Assembly: GCA_003508565.1 (NCBI GenBank)
Contig: DNUI01000089.1
Span: forward strand, 1 to 8,879
Reading direction: 5' to 3'
Length of the DNA stretch: 8,879 nucleotides
DNA from: Syntrophaceae bacterium
GTDB taxonomy: Bacteria; Desulfobacterota; Syntrophia; Syntrophales; UBA2185
Shown here: piece after piece, positions 1-5,379 of the stretch
Position numbering within the stretch: position 1 is the first letter of the stretch
Layout of the letters: every line of letters begins with the position of its first letter
Position numbers and translations under genes: made by a program
Notes under the pieces: model-generated
What the model was told of the DNA's origin: nothing
What the model saw: the letters and a program-made list of their open reading frames with translations, nothing else
Databases searched by the model: none

Positions 1-581
1 AAGAGTTAAAGGCTATCAGGGATGCGGGCCTTGATCGTCTTCATGTTGGTCTGGAAACAGGAGATGACGAATTGTTGGGTATTGTGCGCAAAGGTGTAAC
101 GAGCGCCGAGCAGGTTGATGGTGGTAAAAAAGCTATGGCTGCGGGCTTTCAACTTTCCGAATACTGGATGCCAGGTCTTGGCGGCAGTGAACGCTGGCGG
201 CAGCATGCGGAAAATACTGCCCGTGTCCTCACAGCTATCAATCCAGACTATATTAGGTCCCGTCCCTTTGTTCCCAGATGCGGAACACCGATTTTTCAGG
301 ATTATGAGCAGGGAAGGTTCAACCTCTCTTCACCGCATGAGCGTCTTCAAGAGCTACAGGTGATGATCGAAGGGCTGAATGTGACCTCGCGAGTATGCTT
401 TGACCACAATATGAATTCCTGGATAAACAGACGTGGCGGGCTGCTCTTCCATCAGGATTATGAGGGCTACAAGTTCCCTGAAGAAAAACCGGTTGTTCTT
501 GAACTGATTCGTGAAGGTCTTTCTATAGACGAATCACGGCACATTAATGTAAAAGACCTCATCGCCATGAAGTCTCTGTGA
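1..581 (+). CDS. Radical SAM protein, C-terminal part (cut by window start)
   Basis: The reading frame is open from base 3 to the TGA at 579-581, giving about 192 residues; the N-terminus, including any CxxxCxxC cluster motif, lies outside the window. The first visible residues, AIRDAGLDRLHVGLETGDDE, match the mid-barrel strand of radical SAM enzymes of the COG1032/Elp3-like type, where a G-L-x-R-x-x-x-G-x-E-[ST]-G-D-x-x-x-L pattern is conserved. The later FQLSEYWMPGLGG segment fits the following strand, where such enzymes usually read 'yfmlGlPGe'. An internal TTG at 72 should not be taken as the start, because the homologous sequence continues upstream. The substrate cannot be told from this portion. 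The gene is followed by intergenic debris, so it has no visible operon partner here. Family assignment is fairly sure; function is unknown. Confidence 0.82.
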   Translation, partial: ELKAIRDAGLDRLHVGLETGDDELLGIVRKGVTSAEQVDGGKKAMAAGFQLSEYWMPGLGGSERWRQHAENTARVLTAINPDYIRSRPFVPRCGTPIFQDYEQGRFNLSSPHERLQELQVMIEGLNVTSRVCFDHNMNSWINRRGGLLFHQDYEGYKFPEEKPVVLELIREGLSIDESRHINVKDLIAMKSL

Positions 582-723
582 TTACCAAGATAATGTCTGT
601 GGTCAATTCCGTATAGTTCTTCCTTGTTGTAGGCAACACCGAACACCGGATATAGAGGCTTCAACTACAAGTCCGTAGTCGCAAACATCATCTCATTTTA
701 TTGAATCCTGTAGCGAGTGCATT

Positions 724-741
724 CCCGTAGCTTGCTGCGGG
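724..741. repeat. GC-rich hairpin, REP-like palindrome
   Basis: CCCGTAGC (724-731) and GCTGCGGG (734-741) form an 8-bp stem with one G-T pair and a two-base TT loop. Outside it, CATTC at 720-724 and GAATG at 752-756 are also complementary. There is no T-run, so this does not look like an intrinsic terminator. Palindromes of this cccgcagc-tt-gctgcggg kind occur as dispersed repeats in many bacterial genomes; only one copy is seen here. It lies in non-coding sequence between the radical SAM gene and the insertion-sequence remnant. Confidence 0.5.
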
Positions 742-768
742 GTAAGCGAGCGAATGGTTAAAATTATA

Positions 769-791
769 GGGTCTTCTGGGTTTGTTGTGCA
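769..791 (-). mobile_element. Possible terminal repeat of an ISL3-family element
   Basis: The sequence GGGTCTTCTGGGTTTGTTG starts at 769, about 12-35 bases beyond the stop codon of the transposase remnant at 803-925. ISL3-family inverted repeats commonly begin GG-[CG]-TCTTC/T, and the transposase of this family ends close to one terminus, so position and sequence both suggest an IS end. The opposite end was not found in the window, and no 8-bp target duplication can be paired. The call is inference. Confidence 0.4.
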
Positions 792-802
792 TAAAATAAA
801 CT

Positions 803-925
803 CTATTTTTGTTCTTTAATAAATGAAGTAAAGACCTTGAACATCAGGTATTCCTGGTCTTTAATGCCGTATGCTCTGCGCCGGATGACACGGATCTTGT
901 TGCTCAAGCCTTCCATGAATCCAAG
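803..925 (-). pseudogene. ISL3-type transposase remnant, C-terminal ~40 codons
   Basis: Reading the - strand from 925 to the TAG at 805-803 gives LGFMEGLSNKIRVIRRRAYG followed by IKDQEYLMFKVFTSFIKEQK. The motif (N-G)-x-[MV]-E-G-x-N-N-K-[IV]-K-x-[IL]-x-R-x-A-[YF]-G is the classic C-terminal end of ISL3-family (DDE, transposase_12-type) transposases, containing the last catalytic glutamate region. The frame meets a TAA at 928-926, immediately where the SelB-like sequence on the other strand begins, so the element is truncated at about 925. Nothing else of the element is present upstream. It is a decayed IS and not an active copy. Confidence 0.8.
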
Positions 926-928
926 TTA

Positions 929-1285
929 ATTCTTTTTGTTCGAAAAAGCGGCGCGAACGGGATACCTCTCTTGTCGCTCTGCGGCATTCTGAATGAAGCG
1001 GAAGCAACAGTCAGGAACCATGTTTTGGAATTGAGAAGATCTGCCCTCATCCACGGGGGCGATGAACACCGACTTTTCCATCGGGATTATGTGTTGACCC
1101 TGCAAGAAAATATCAGCCGGATTATCCGGGATTATCATCGTATCAATCCCCTGCGGATCCTGACGCCCCCTGATGTCCGGGACATGCTCGGACTTTCGAG
1201 GAAATATATCATGCCGCTTCTTGAATATCTCGATTCGATCAAGATGACCGTCCGGACACCGGAAGGAAGAAGGTTGAGGAAGTGA
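929..1285 (+). pseudogene. selB: SelB selenocysteine-specific elongation factor, C-terminal fragment
   Basis: About 118 codons ending in TGA at 1283-1285. The C-terminal segment, PPDVRDMLGLSRKYIMPLLE and onward to YLDSIKMTVRTPEGRRLR, matches the last winged-helix domain of bacterial SelB, where F-R-D-x-x-G-x-S-R-K-Y-x-x-x-L-L-E-x-x-D is highly conserved and contacts the SECIS hairpin in mRNA. The preceding LCGILNEAEATVRNHVLEL and HRLFHRDYVL fit the penultimate winged-helix domains. Family members are 600 or more residues, so the GTPase and EF-Tu-like domains are missing. Homology stops at about 925-935, exactly where the oppositely oriented transposase remnant begins, and the upstream frame merely runs antisense through that remnant. 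No credible start codon with a ribosome-binding site is present; TTG at 971 is the first alternative start of any kind. The fragment could not support selenocysteine insertion. Confidence 0.8.
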
Positions 1286-1339
1286 TAAAAAATCCGGGGA
1301 GCAGAAATAATCGATAGCGTGTACTGTGCGATATGCCGT

Positions 1340-1840
1340 CTACTCTAAAATTACTGTGGTGAAGTTTGCCGGCTCGTCTGCGTATATTTCAAAAGATCCC
1401 TTTGCAGAGCCGCTTTTGACATCCGGATTTTTCACGTACTTAAGCACGGGGACTTGATAGTTGCCGGAATCTATGGTGATAGTAATAGGAATCGGCGCCT
1501 TTGGCGTGCCTTTTTCCTTGAAAGAAATTTCTATGGTATTTTCGCCTTCCTTGAGGCAAAACAGCTCTTTCATTGAAGCCTGCAATTCGGGGGGCAGCGT
1601 TTTTATTTTTGGATCATTCACTAAGAAAAGCCTGACCGAATGAGATTGTCCCCCCTTTATTTTCCTCAAATGAACGCCATTGATTTTTATAGTGACATCG
1701 CGGTCATATCCCATGACATTAAGAGCTGCATCGAATTCTTTTGCCATACATTCCTCCTGGTGAAGCGTTGAAAATAATGCTCCTGTTACCACGAAAATTA
1801 TCATAAGGATTGTTACCTTGGGGTATTTCTTCATTTTCAT
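1340..1840 (-). CDS. Secreted hypothetical protein
   Basis: A 166-residue product. Residues 1-8 are basic (K2, K4, K5, K8), residues 9-24 are hydrophobic, and a probable signal peptidase I site follows C31-M32-A33, so the mature protein starts at K34-E-F. The mature part is rich in alternating beta-type sequence and lysine, with no cysteine pair or catalytic motif that I recognise. The frame can extend to earlier ATGs at 1846 and 1855. I chose the ATG at 1840 because GAGG at 1853-1850 lies 9 bases upstream of it, against 3 for the ATG at 1846. It sits about 90 bases downstream of the three-pass membrane gene at 1932-2294 on the same strand, suggesting co-expression. It converges on the SelB fragment with a 54-base gap and no clear terminator. 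I do not recognise the family. Confidence 0.75.
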   Translation of the reverse strand: MKMKKYPKVTILMIIFVVTGALFSTLHQEECMAKEFDAALNVMGYDRDVTIKINGVHLRKIKGGQSHSVRLFLVNDPKIKTLPPELQASMKELFCLKEGENTIEISFKEKGTPKAPIPITITIDSGNYQVPVLKYVKNPDVKSGSAKGSFEIYADEPANFTTVILE

Positions 1841-1871
1841 TTGCATACACCTCATTATCACGTGTGGCGAC

Positions 1872-1891
1872 TGTGCCGGTTGTCTGGCACA
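1872..1891. other. Intergenic stem-loop
   Basis: TGTGCC (1872-1877) and GGCACA (1886-1891) form a 6-bp perfect stem with an 8-base loop, between the two - strand genes at 1340-1840 and 1932-2294. There is no T-run, so it is not a good terminator. It could affect processing or stability of a shared mRNA; that is inference. Confidence 0.35.
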
Positions 1892-1931
1892 CAGGGTAAA
1901 TAAACCTCCACTGAATTATCTTGAACCTGTT

Positions 1932-2294
1932 TTATTTAAAAAACCCGTCCTTTATTGCTGCAGGTATGGCTATACATAATCCAATGACGAAGAAGCTCCA
2001 GAGACCATAGATAACCCCATGTTCGTGTGCTTGTAACCATTGTATCAGGAACAACTCCCCATTGCCGATTTTTATTTGCATGGCAATAAAATATCTTATG
2101 ACAATGGGGACGAGGGCGAAACCCATAATACAAAACAGGGCGAAATAAATTATTTGTATAACCGTAATTCCTTTAGATCCGATAGTTTCTTTAGTGAACG
2201 TTCCCTGAGATTCCATAATTCCCCCAACAATGGTGCCCACGATAATCAAGCCAAATGCTGAAGCAAGAATGAGTAAGAATATTTTTGTATTCAT
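1932..2294 (-). CDS. Small three-pass membrane protein, unknown function
   Basis: A 120-residue, strongly hydrophobic product with predicted membrane spans at about residues 4-26, 44-71 and 93-114, separated by a polar loop (28-42) and a short loop containing Q85-W86, H90 and H92. The start ATG at 2294 is preceded by GAGG with a 7-base spacer, so the start is well supported. The protein ends in a short basic/aromatic tail, KDGFFK. No family was recognised. It is upstream of the secreted protein gene on the same strand with a 91-base gap containing a stem-loop, so the pair may be one transcript. The reading frame is clean and codon use looks normal, so I take it as a real gene. Confidence 0.72.
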   Translation of the reverse strand: MNTKIFLLILASAFGLIIVGTIVGGIMESQGTFTKETIGSKGITVIQIIYFALFCIMGFALVPIVIRYFIAMQIKIGNGELFLIQWLQAHEHGVIYGLWSFFVIGLCIAIPAAIKDGFFK

Positions 2295-2423
2295 TCACAC
2301 GCCTCAGTTTTGACCAATCTTATCAGTGTATGTTGACTCTCTCATGGCGCCTAATGTGATCATATAGATTTGATAAGACGGTGTTTATTTCTTTGGGAAG
2401 TATAACGAAGATGGTCGTATTAG

Positions 2424-2546
2424 TCAAATGAATAGAGGCCACAAAACATGCGTATGGCGATGGTGATTCTGGTTTACGCGTTTCGGGGACTCGTTGGTTG
2501 AACAAAAATACGTGATGAGAAAAAGTATGAAAAGACGGGTCATCAT
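2424..2546 (-). CDS. Weak candidate small ORF, 40 residues
   Basis: The product begins MMTRLFILFLITYFCSTNES and continues as a short histidine-rich tail ending LWPLFI. The first 15 residues resemble a signal peptide followed by a cysteine, but the residues before the cysteine (T-Y-F) are not a good lipobox. No Shine-Dalgarno sequence precedes the ATG pair at 2546-2541. It may be a tiny lipoprotein, the frameshifted start of a decayed gene, or chance. The overlapping frame at 2323-2505 has no better support. Confidence 0.18.
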   Translation of the reverse strand: MMTRLFILFLITYFCSTNESPKRVNQNHHRHTHVLWPLFI

Positions 2547-2855
2547 TAATTAATCGATCAAGGGGTATAAAATCTCTTTCCCATGCTAACGTTAATTGAC
2601 AGTGTTATATCAAGCTCAGTGAATATTGTAGTGAAAGCGAGATTTGCGTTTGATACATTTGCGTAACAGCTTTCATACCGTTATGCCCGAGAGCGAACAA
2701 TGGAAAAATGGCTCTGTTCTTGGTCCAATTCAGCGATGCAGACTATGGTAATGTTGTATAGAAGGGCAGAATTAAAAAAACAATATCACAGGAAGGATTG
2801 AACAAAAAATAGCCGATTGAAGATTCTTTTAAGATCTCTTACCTGTTTTTCTCTC

Positions 2856-2872
2856 TTCACAAATTCTGTGAA
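2856..2872. repeat. Inverted repeat TTCACA-N5-TGTGAA
   Basis: Perfect 6-base arms (2856-2861 and 2867-2872) around AATTC. A second TGTGAA copy follows at 2893-2898, after the GCCGC-TT-GCGGC hairpin at 2878-2889. It could be a regulator site or a weak hairpin downstream of the gene ending at 2937. The half-sites are in the reverse order to a CRP box, so CRP is not suggested. Confidence 0.3.
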
Positions 2873-2936
2873 TCTGAGCCGCTTGCGGCGTCTGTGAAAC
2901 TAGTCGGGGTAGTAACCGGCTATATACCGGCCGTTT

Positions 2937-3197
2937 TTAAAGATGAGGGCCATTGTGTTTTTCAAGTCTTTTTGCGATCATTGTTGAGCTGACGTTCATG
3001 AGCGCGCCATATATCACCAGCGCTCCGGGAATGAGCGCCAAAACGAATCCGGCAAAATACCAAACAACGCCCGCTAGTATAAGTAAAGCCCACGCGGCAT
3101 TCGCGTGCTTTTGAGCGGTCTCATTGAATTGCTGAGCTGTCTTTCCGGATGCCTCGGCTTTGAGGGCAAGGTTATCGTACAATTTCTTGAGGGCCAT
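2937..3197 (-). CDS. Small membrane protein, unknown function
   Basis: An 86-residue product. Residues 1-32 form a charged, probably helical segment (ALKKLYDNLALKAEASGKTA and following), residues 33-68 are hydrophobic and could form two close membrane passes around a proline (P57), and the tail is basic (KRLEKHN). I do not recognise the family. No Shine-Dalgarno sequence precedes the ATG at 3197 (the upstream bases are A/T-rich), but the start lies inside the likely 38-codon ORF at 3172-3288, so translational coupling could explain its expression. Downstream on the - strand, a short CCGG-loop-CCGG hairpin lacks a T-run, so no terminator is called. Confidence 0.65.
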   Translation of the reverse strand: MALKKLYDNLALKAEASGKTAQQFNETAQKHANAAWALLILAGVVWYFAGFVLALIPGALVIYGALMNVSSTMIAKRLEKHNGPHL

Positions 3198-3288
3198 AAT
3201 TATTTTTCGAGAAGAAAGCTGCTAGTGGTAGGATTATCGAGAGCATAGCAAAGGTTAAATGCACTTTGCGATCTTTTTCATGACTCAC
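3172..3288 (-). CDS. Likely 38-residue membrane peptide overlapping the next gene
   Basis: From GTG at 3288 the frame encodes a 38-residue product that starts with a charged segment (MSHEKDRKVH), continues with a hydrophobic span (LTFAMLSIILPLAAFF) and ends in a polar tail. A strong GGAGG lies at 3297-3293 with a 4-base spacer, somewhat short. The ORF ends at 3172, overlapping the first 26 bases of the 86-residue gene (start 3197), which lacks its own ribosome-binding site. This looks like a coupled pair of small membrane proteins or a leader peptide. An alternative ATG at 3281 in another frame gives only eight codons. Confidence 0.4.
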   Translation of the reverse strand: MSHEKDRKVHLTFAMLSIILPLAAFFSKNNYGPQEIVR

Positions 3289-3292
3289 AGCA

Positions 3293-3297
3293 CCTCC
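3293..3297 (-). promoter_or_regulatory. Ribosome-binding site for the 38-residue ORF
   Basis: On the - strand, GGAGG is followed by TGCT and then GTG. It is the only strong Shine-Dalgarno sequence between 2937 and 3480, and it is what favours translation initiating at 3288 rather than directly at 3197. Confidence 0.4.
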
Positions 3298-3327
3298 ATA
3301 GCATGGTGTGTTATTCATTGTTTTTTC

Positions 3328-3363
3328 CGATAATTCTTTATCGTGTAAGGTTACTTCTTACAC
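3328..3363. promoter_or_regulatory. Two adjoining inverted repeats, possible operator
   Basis: CGATAA-TTCT-TTATCG (3328-3343) is immediately joined to GTGTAAG-GTTACTT-CTTACAC (3343-3363). Both have perfect arms of 6 and 7 bases. They lie about 40-75 bases upstream of the small - strand ORF starting at 3288, within the gap that separates it from the end of the selenium operon at 3483. The 21-base second repeat has the size and symmetry of a dimeric repressor site. Either could instead be a weak terminator or hairpin. Confidence 0.35.
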
Positions 3364-3482
3364 TTTCTCCTGATTCCTATATACATGATTTAACTATCAC
3401 GATTCGCCTTGGAAATCTACTATGAAAATCAAAGATAGCAGTTTGTGGATTTCAGGAACTGGTGGCTTGAAGGCGTGGGGCT

Positions 3483-3725
3483 TTACTTGCGAGGTTCAGG
3501 TGACGTGGAGTAAACAGTTGCCTCTGTGATTTCATCTATTAGTATTTCAACATCAAAGCCATATTTTAGGCAGAGCGTTTCAAGAGTTTCAAAGAGACAA
3601 CAGCAGCAGATGCATTCCCCTGCAAGGACGTCATACCGTTGAAAGACCGCATCGGTGCCGTGGTATTGAGATACGACATCGAGCACGGTCATGTGCTTGT
3701 GGATAGTGATGTTATGGGATGGCAT
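3483..3725 (-). CDS. DUF1858-like small cysteine-rich protein
   Basis: An 80-residue product. The layout M-T-V-L-D-V-V-x(5)-G-T-x-x-V-F-x-R-Y (residues 12-31), then G-x-C (36-38), then T-L-x-x-L-C-x-x-Y-G-x-D-x-x-x-L-I-D-E-I (47-66), matches the DUF1858/ScdA-N type helical domain ('hybrid-cluster-associated disulfide' proteins), which usually carries one or two cysteines. This copy has six: C38, C40, C41, C42, C43 and C52. The run G-E-C-I-C-C-C-C is striking and could bind a metal, an iron-sulfur cluster or a chalcogen. The ATG at 3725 lies 14 bases inside the preceding gene, so it is translationally coupled as the last gene of the selenium operon. The family match is moderately sure; a selenium role is inference from position only. 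Confidence 0.78.
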   Translation of the reverse strand: MPSHNITIHKHMTVLDVVSQYHGTDAVFQRYDVLAGECICCCCLFETLETLCLKYGFDVEILIDEITEATVYSTSPEPRK

Positions 3726-4605
3726 TGCTTTCTTTAAACGGCAATTCCCTCGCCGCGAGGGTCTCTTTCAGAGATGCAGGAATATGAGCAATAATTTCCA
3801 ATATCGTTGTTGCAGGTGTAGGTCCGGCGAGACAACCCGCCAGACGGTTCGCAAGGGCGGCACAGACAGACGCATCCGTAATCGTAAAGCCTGCCGCTAT
3901 GAGTGCGCTGACGATTCCAGTGAGGGTGTCTCCCGTTCCACCGATTGCTTCCATGGCTTCTTCGGAAGGGTTGTCGATCGTCTCGACAATGCTGCCACAG
4001 TGCACCACATAATCGCACTCCCCTTTCACTAGGAGATTACGTGCTGCGTTTTTGTGGGCATACGCCCTTGATATCAATTCGGGAGCCCGCTTCTCATCAT
4101 GGAGGATGAAGCCCCGGGTATAGAACGGATGGGGTGCCGATTCATGCGCGAGGAATGCCAGTTCCCCCATATCAGGAGTGAACAGATCGTATCGTTCCGC
4201 AAAGCCGCTCATCTTGGCGGCATACATGAATCCCGCATCGGCAATCAGAACAGGGTTTCCCCGGATTGCATCGATGACAGCGAGAAGCTTGTCGTGCCAG
4301 TGGGCGATAGGCTGGATATAATGAAACGTCAGTGTATCGATATCAAATTCGTGAAGGTGCTCCGTCAGATATTTGTAAAGACGCCTGCTGCCCGCTCCAT
4401 AACCGATGTCTCCTACCAGGAACGCATACGGCGCGGGAATTCCCAAGGTCTCGGTGGCAAGAATGGAAGCCGCTAGGAGAGCGGGCGTCCCCCTGTTCAC
4501 CGGAACCGCCTTGTCACCAATCAGTACAAGTTCTCCCGCAAGTTTGACCGTCCCATGGACAAGAGGGAATTCTCTATCCGGGACGGTTCCTACTACAACG
4601 AACAT
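3712..4605 (-). CDS. Ribokinase-fold protein related to NAD(P)H-hydrate dehydratase
   Basis: A 297-residue product from ATG 4605, preceded by GTGGAG 5 bases upstream. The frame runs on to 4677 but that part is antisense-like, cysteine-rich and lacks homology, so I rejected it. Motifs of the NnrD/YjeF C-terminal fold are visible: GDIGYGAG (65-72) at the usual GPGLG position, LIADAGF (120-126) for the 'DADAL' strand, TPDMGE (143-148) for 'TPHPGE', LLVKGECDYVV (191-201), and IGGTGDTLTG (221-230), where D226 would be the catalytic aspartate/anion-hole residue. The nucleotide-binding and substrate loops differ from true NnrD, and no YjeF-N epimerase domain is attached. So it may be a kinase or dehydratase of another substrate. 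It overlaps the DUF3343 gene by 13 bases and the DUF1858 gene by 14. A tie to selenium chemistry is inferred from the operon. Confidence 0.78.
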   Translation of the reverse strand: MFVVVGTVPDREFPLVHGTVKLAGELVLIGDKAVPVNRGTPALLAASILATETLGIPAPYAFLVGDIGYGAGSRRLYKYLTEHLHEFDIDTLTFHYIQPIAHWHDKLLAVIDAIRGNPVLIADAGFMYAAKMSGFAERYDLFTPDMGELAFLAHESAPHPFYTRGFILHDEKRAPELISRAYAHKNAARNLLVKGECDYVVHCGSIVETIDNPSEEAMEAIGGTGDTLTGIVSALIAAGFTITDASVCAALANRLAGCLAGPTPATTILEIIAHIPASLKETLAARELPFKESNAIP

Positions 4606-5144
4606 CGCCGCTCCACTTCCTCGTAGGCAAGTTGCAGGGCATACGCACAGAGAGTATGCCCGATGTCTTTCGGACATGGCGCTTCATGCAGCCGCTTGCC
4701 GGTCATTTCGTGCGCCAAGTAGGGAACGTCCGGACAGCCGCCGCCGGAGATGTTGACAATCGTAAGATCGTTCTTATCGATGGTAATCTTCATATTGGCC
4801 GCGCGAACCATGAGGTGCCTGCCGAAATCCTTTATTGTATAAATATCAACAGGTTTGAGCAATGGAGAGCTCACGGGCGCCGTCTCCGTCGGAATAATCC
4901 CCGATTGATCGAGGGTTCTCAGGATATTCATTTCCTCCATGAGGGGGAATTCGATCACCAGATCGCAGCCGGTTCGCACCTGGGGCGGCGGCCCCATGAC
5001 GCGGATATTCCATCCGTTTTGTTTCAGCACTTTTTCAGCGCGGATAACTTCACTGGTGGAGTCGAAAATCAGGATCCCCGAGTCCACATCATTACGGTCA
5101 TGCACCGAATCAGGTTTTGGTGTGAAATATTTGAGGAGCGACAT
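4593..5144 (-). CDS. Se/S-carrier-like (DUF3343) protein with cysteine-rich C-terminal domain
   Basis: A 183-residue product. Residues 23-85 resemble DUF3343 (putative Se/S carrier): GILIFDSTSEVIRAEKVLK, then V-M-G-P-P-P-Q-V-R-T-G-C-D-L-V-I-E-F with C60 at the conserved cysteine of the family, which normally reads 'P-R-x-x-S-x-x-C-G'. Residues 100-183 form a second domain that I do not recognise, with G-G-G-C-P-D-V-P (134-141), E-A-P-C-P-x-D-x-G-H-T-L-C (154-166) and a near-terminal C181. Stand-alone DUF3343 proteins are usually about 80-100 residues. The ATG at 5144 is chosen over the upstream frame to 5210 because it starts two bases after the TusA-like stop and the extra residues are antisense to the TusA gene. 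The likely role is to carry persulfide or perselenide in the cytoplasm. Confidence 0.78.
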   Translation of the reverse strand: MSLLKYFTPKPDSVHDRNDVDSGILIFDSTSEVIRAEKVLKQNGWNIRVMGPPPQVRTGCDLVIEFPLMEEMNILRTLDQSGIIPTETAPVSSPLLKPVDIYTIKDFGRHLMVRAANMKITIDKNDLTIVNISGGGCPDVPYLAHEMTGKRLHEAPCPKDIGHTLCAYALQLAYEEVERRCSL

Positions 5145-5146
5145 GA

Positions 5147-5365
5147 CTATGTTTTTTCCAAGATCACCCTGTATCCCTGACCGTCCGGCTGGACGTCTTT
5201 CACTTGCCATCCCTTGCTCATTGCGGCTCGCGAAACATTTTCTTTGGATGTGTCCGTATCCACCAGGACATCGATTTTTCCCTTATCCATTTCCTTCAAC
5301 CGGTTTAATGTCAGGATGACCGGCTGGGGGCACGAAAGGCCCCGGGCATCTATAACAGAGCTCAT
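5147..5365 (-). CDS. TusA-like sulfur/selenium carrier
   Basis: A 72-residue product with the TusA/SirA signature D-A-R-G-L-S-C-P-Q-P-V (6-16); C12 in the CPxP motif is the expected persulfide or perselenide carrier residue. The later D-T-D-T-S-K-E-N-V-S-R-A-A-x-x-x-G-W matches the N-terminal domain of the selenium-metabolism protein YedF more closely than canonical TusA. YedF proteins normally have a second DsrE-like domain (about 200 residues), absent here; the DUF3343 gene next door may supply the second partner. The start ATG at 5365 has GGAGG (on the - strand of 5372-5376) with a 6-base spacer. It lies 14 bases after YedE and 2 bases before the DUF3343 gene. I give no symbol because TusA and YedF-N cannot be separated by eye. 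Confidence 0.88.
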   Translation of the reverse strand: MSSVIDARGLSCPQPVILTLNRLKEMDKGKIDVLVDTDTSKENVSRAAMSKGWQVKDVQPDGQGYRVILEKT

Positions 5366-5379
5366 TGAATTCCTCCTTA

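Larger units (their letters stand above)
2295..2936. other. 640-base stretch with no convincing gene
   Basis: AT-rich sequence between two - strand membrane-protein genes. No reading frame on either strand has both a good start and a recognisable product. It contains a weak 40-codon candidate ORF (2424-2546), an inverted repeat at 2856-2872 (TTCACA-5-TGTGAA) and a small GC hairpin at 2878-2889 (GCCGC-TT-GCGGC). Promoters for the gene pair ending at 2294 should lie in its left part, but I cannot pick one with confidence. Confidence 0.6.

Noticed and set aside
467..664. 65-codon - strand ORF beginning MKPLYPVFGVAYNKE
   Set aside because: More than half is antisense to the radical SAM gene, and the remaining part has no ribosome-binding site or known motif.
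827..970. Open + strand frame continuing upstream of the SelB fragment
   Set aside because: It reads antisense through the ISL3 transposase remnant, which explains the open frame; the sequence there does not resemble SelB.
2911..2936. CCGG-loop-CCGG hairpin as a terminator for the 86-residue gene
   Set aside because: In the gene's direction the stem is short and no T-run follows.
4606..4677. Longer N-terminus for the ribokinase-fold protein
   Set aside because: The extra residues are out-of-frame sequence of the DUF3343 gene, and ATG 4605 has its own ribosome-binding site.
5145..5210. Longer N-terminus for the DUF3343 protein
   Set aside because: It lies inside the TusA-like coding region; ATG 5144 starts two bases after that stop.
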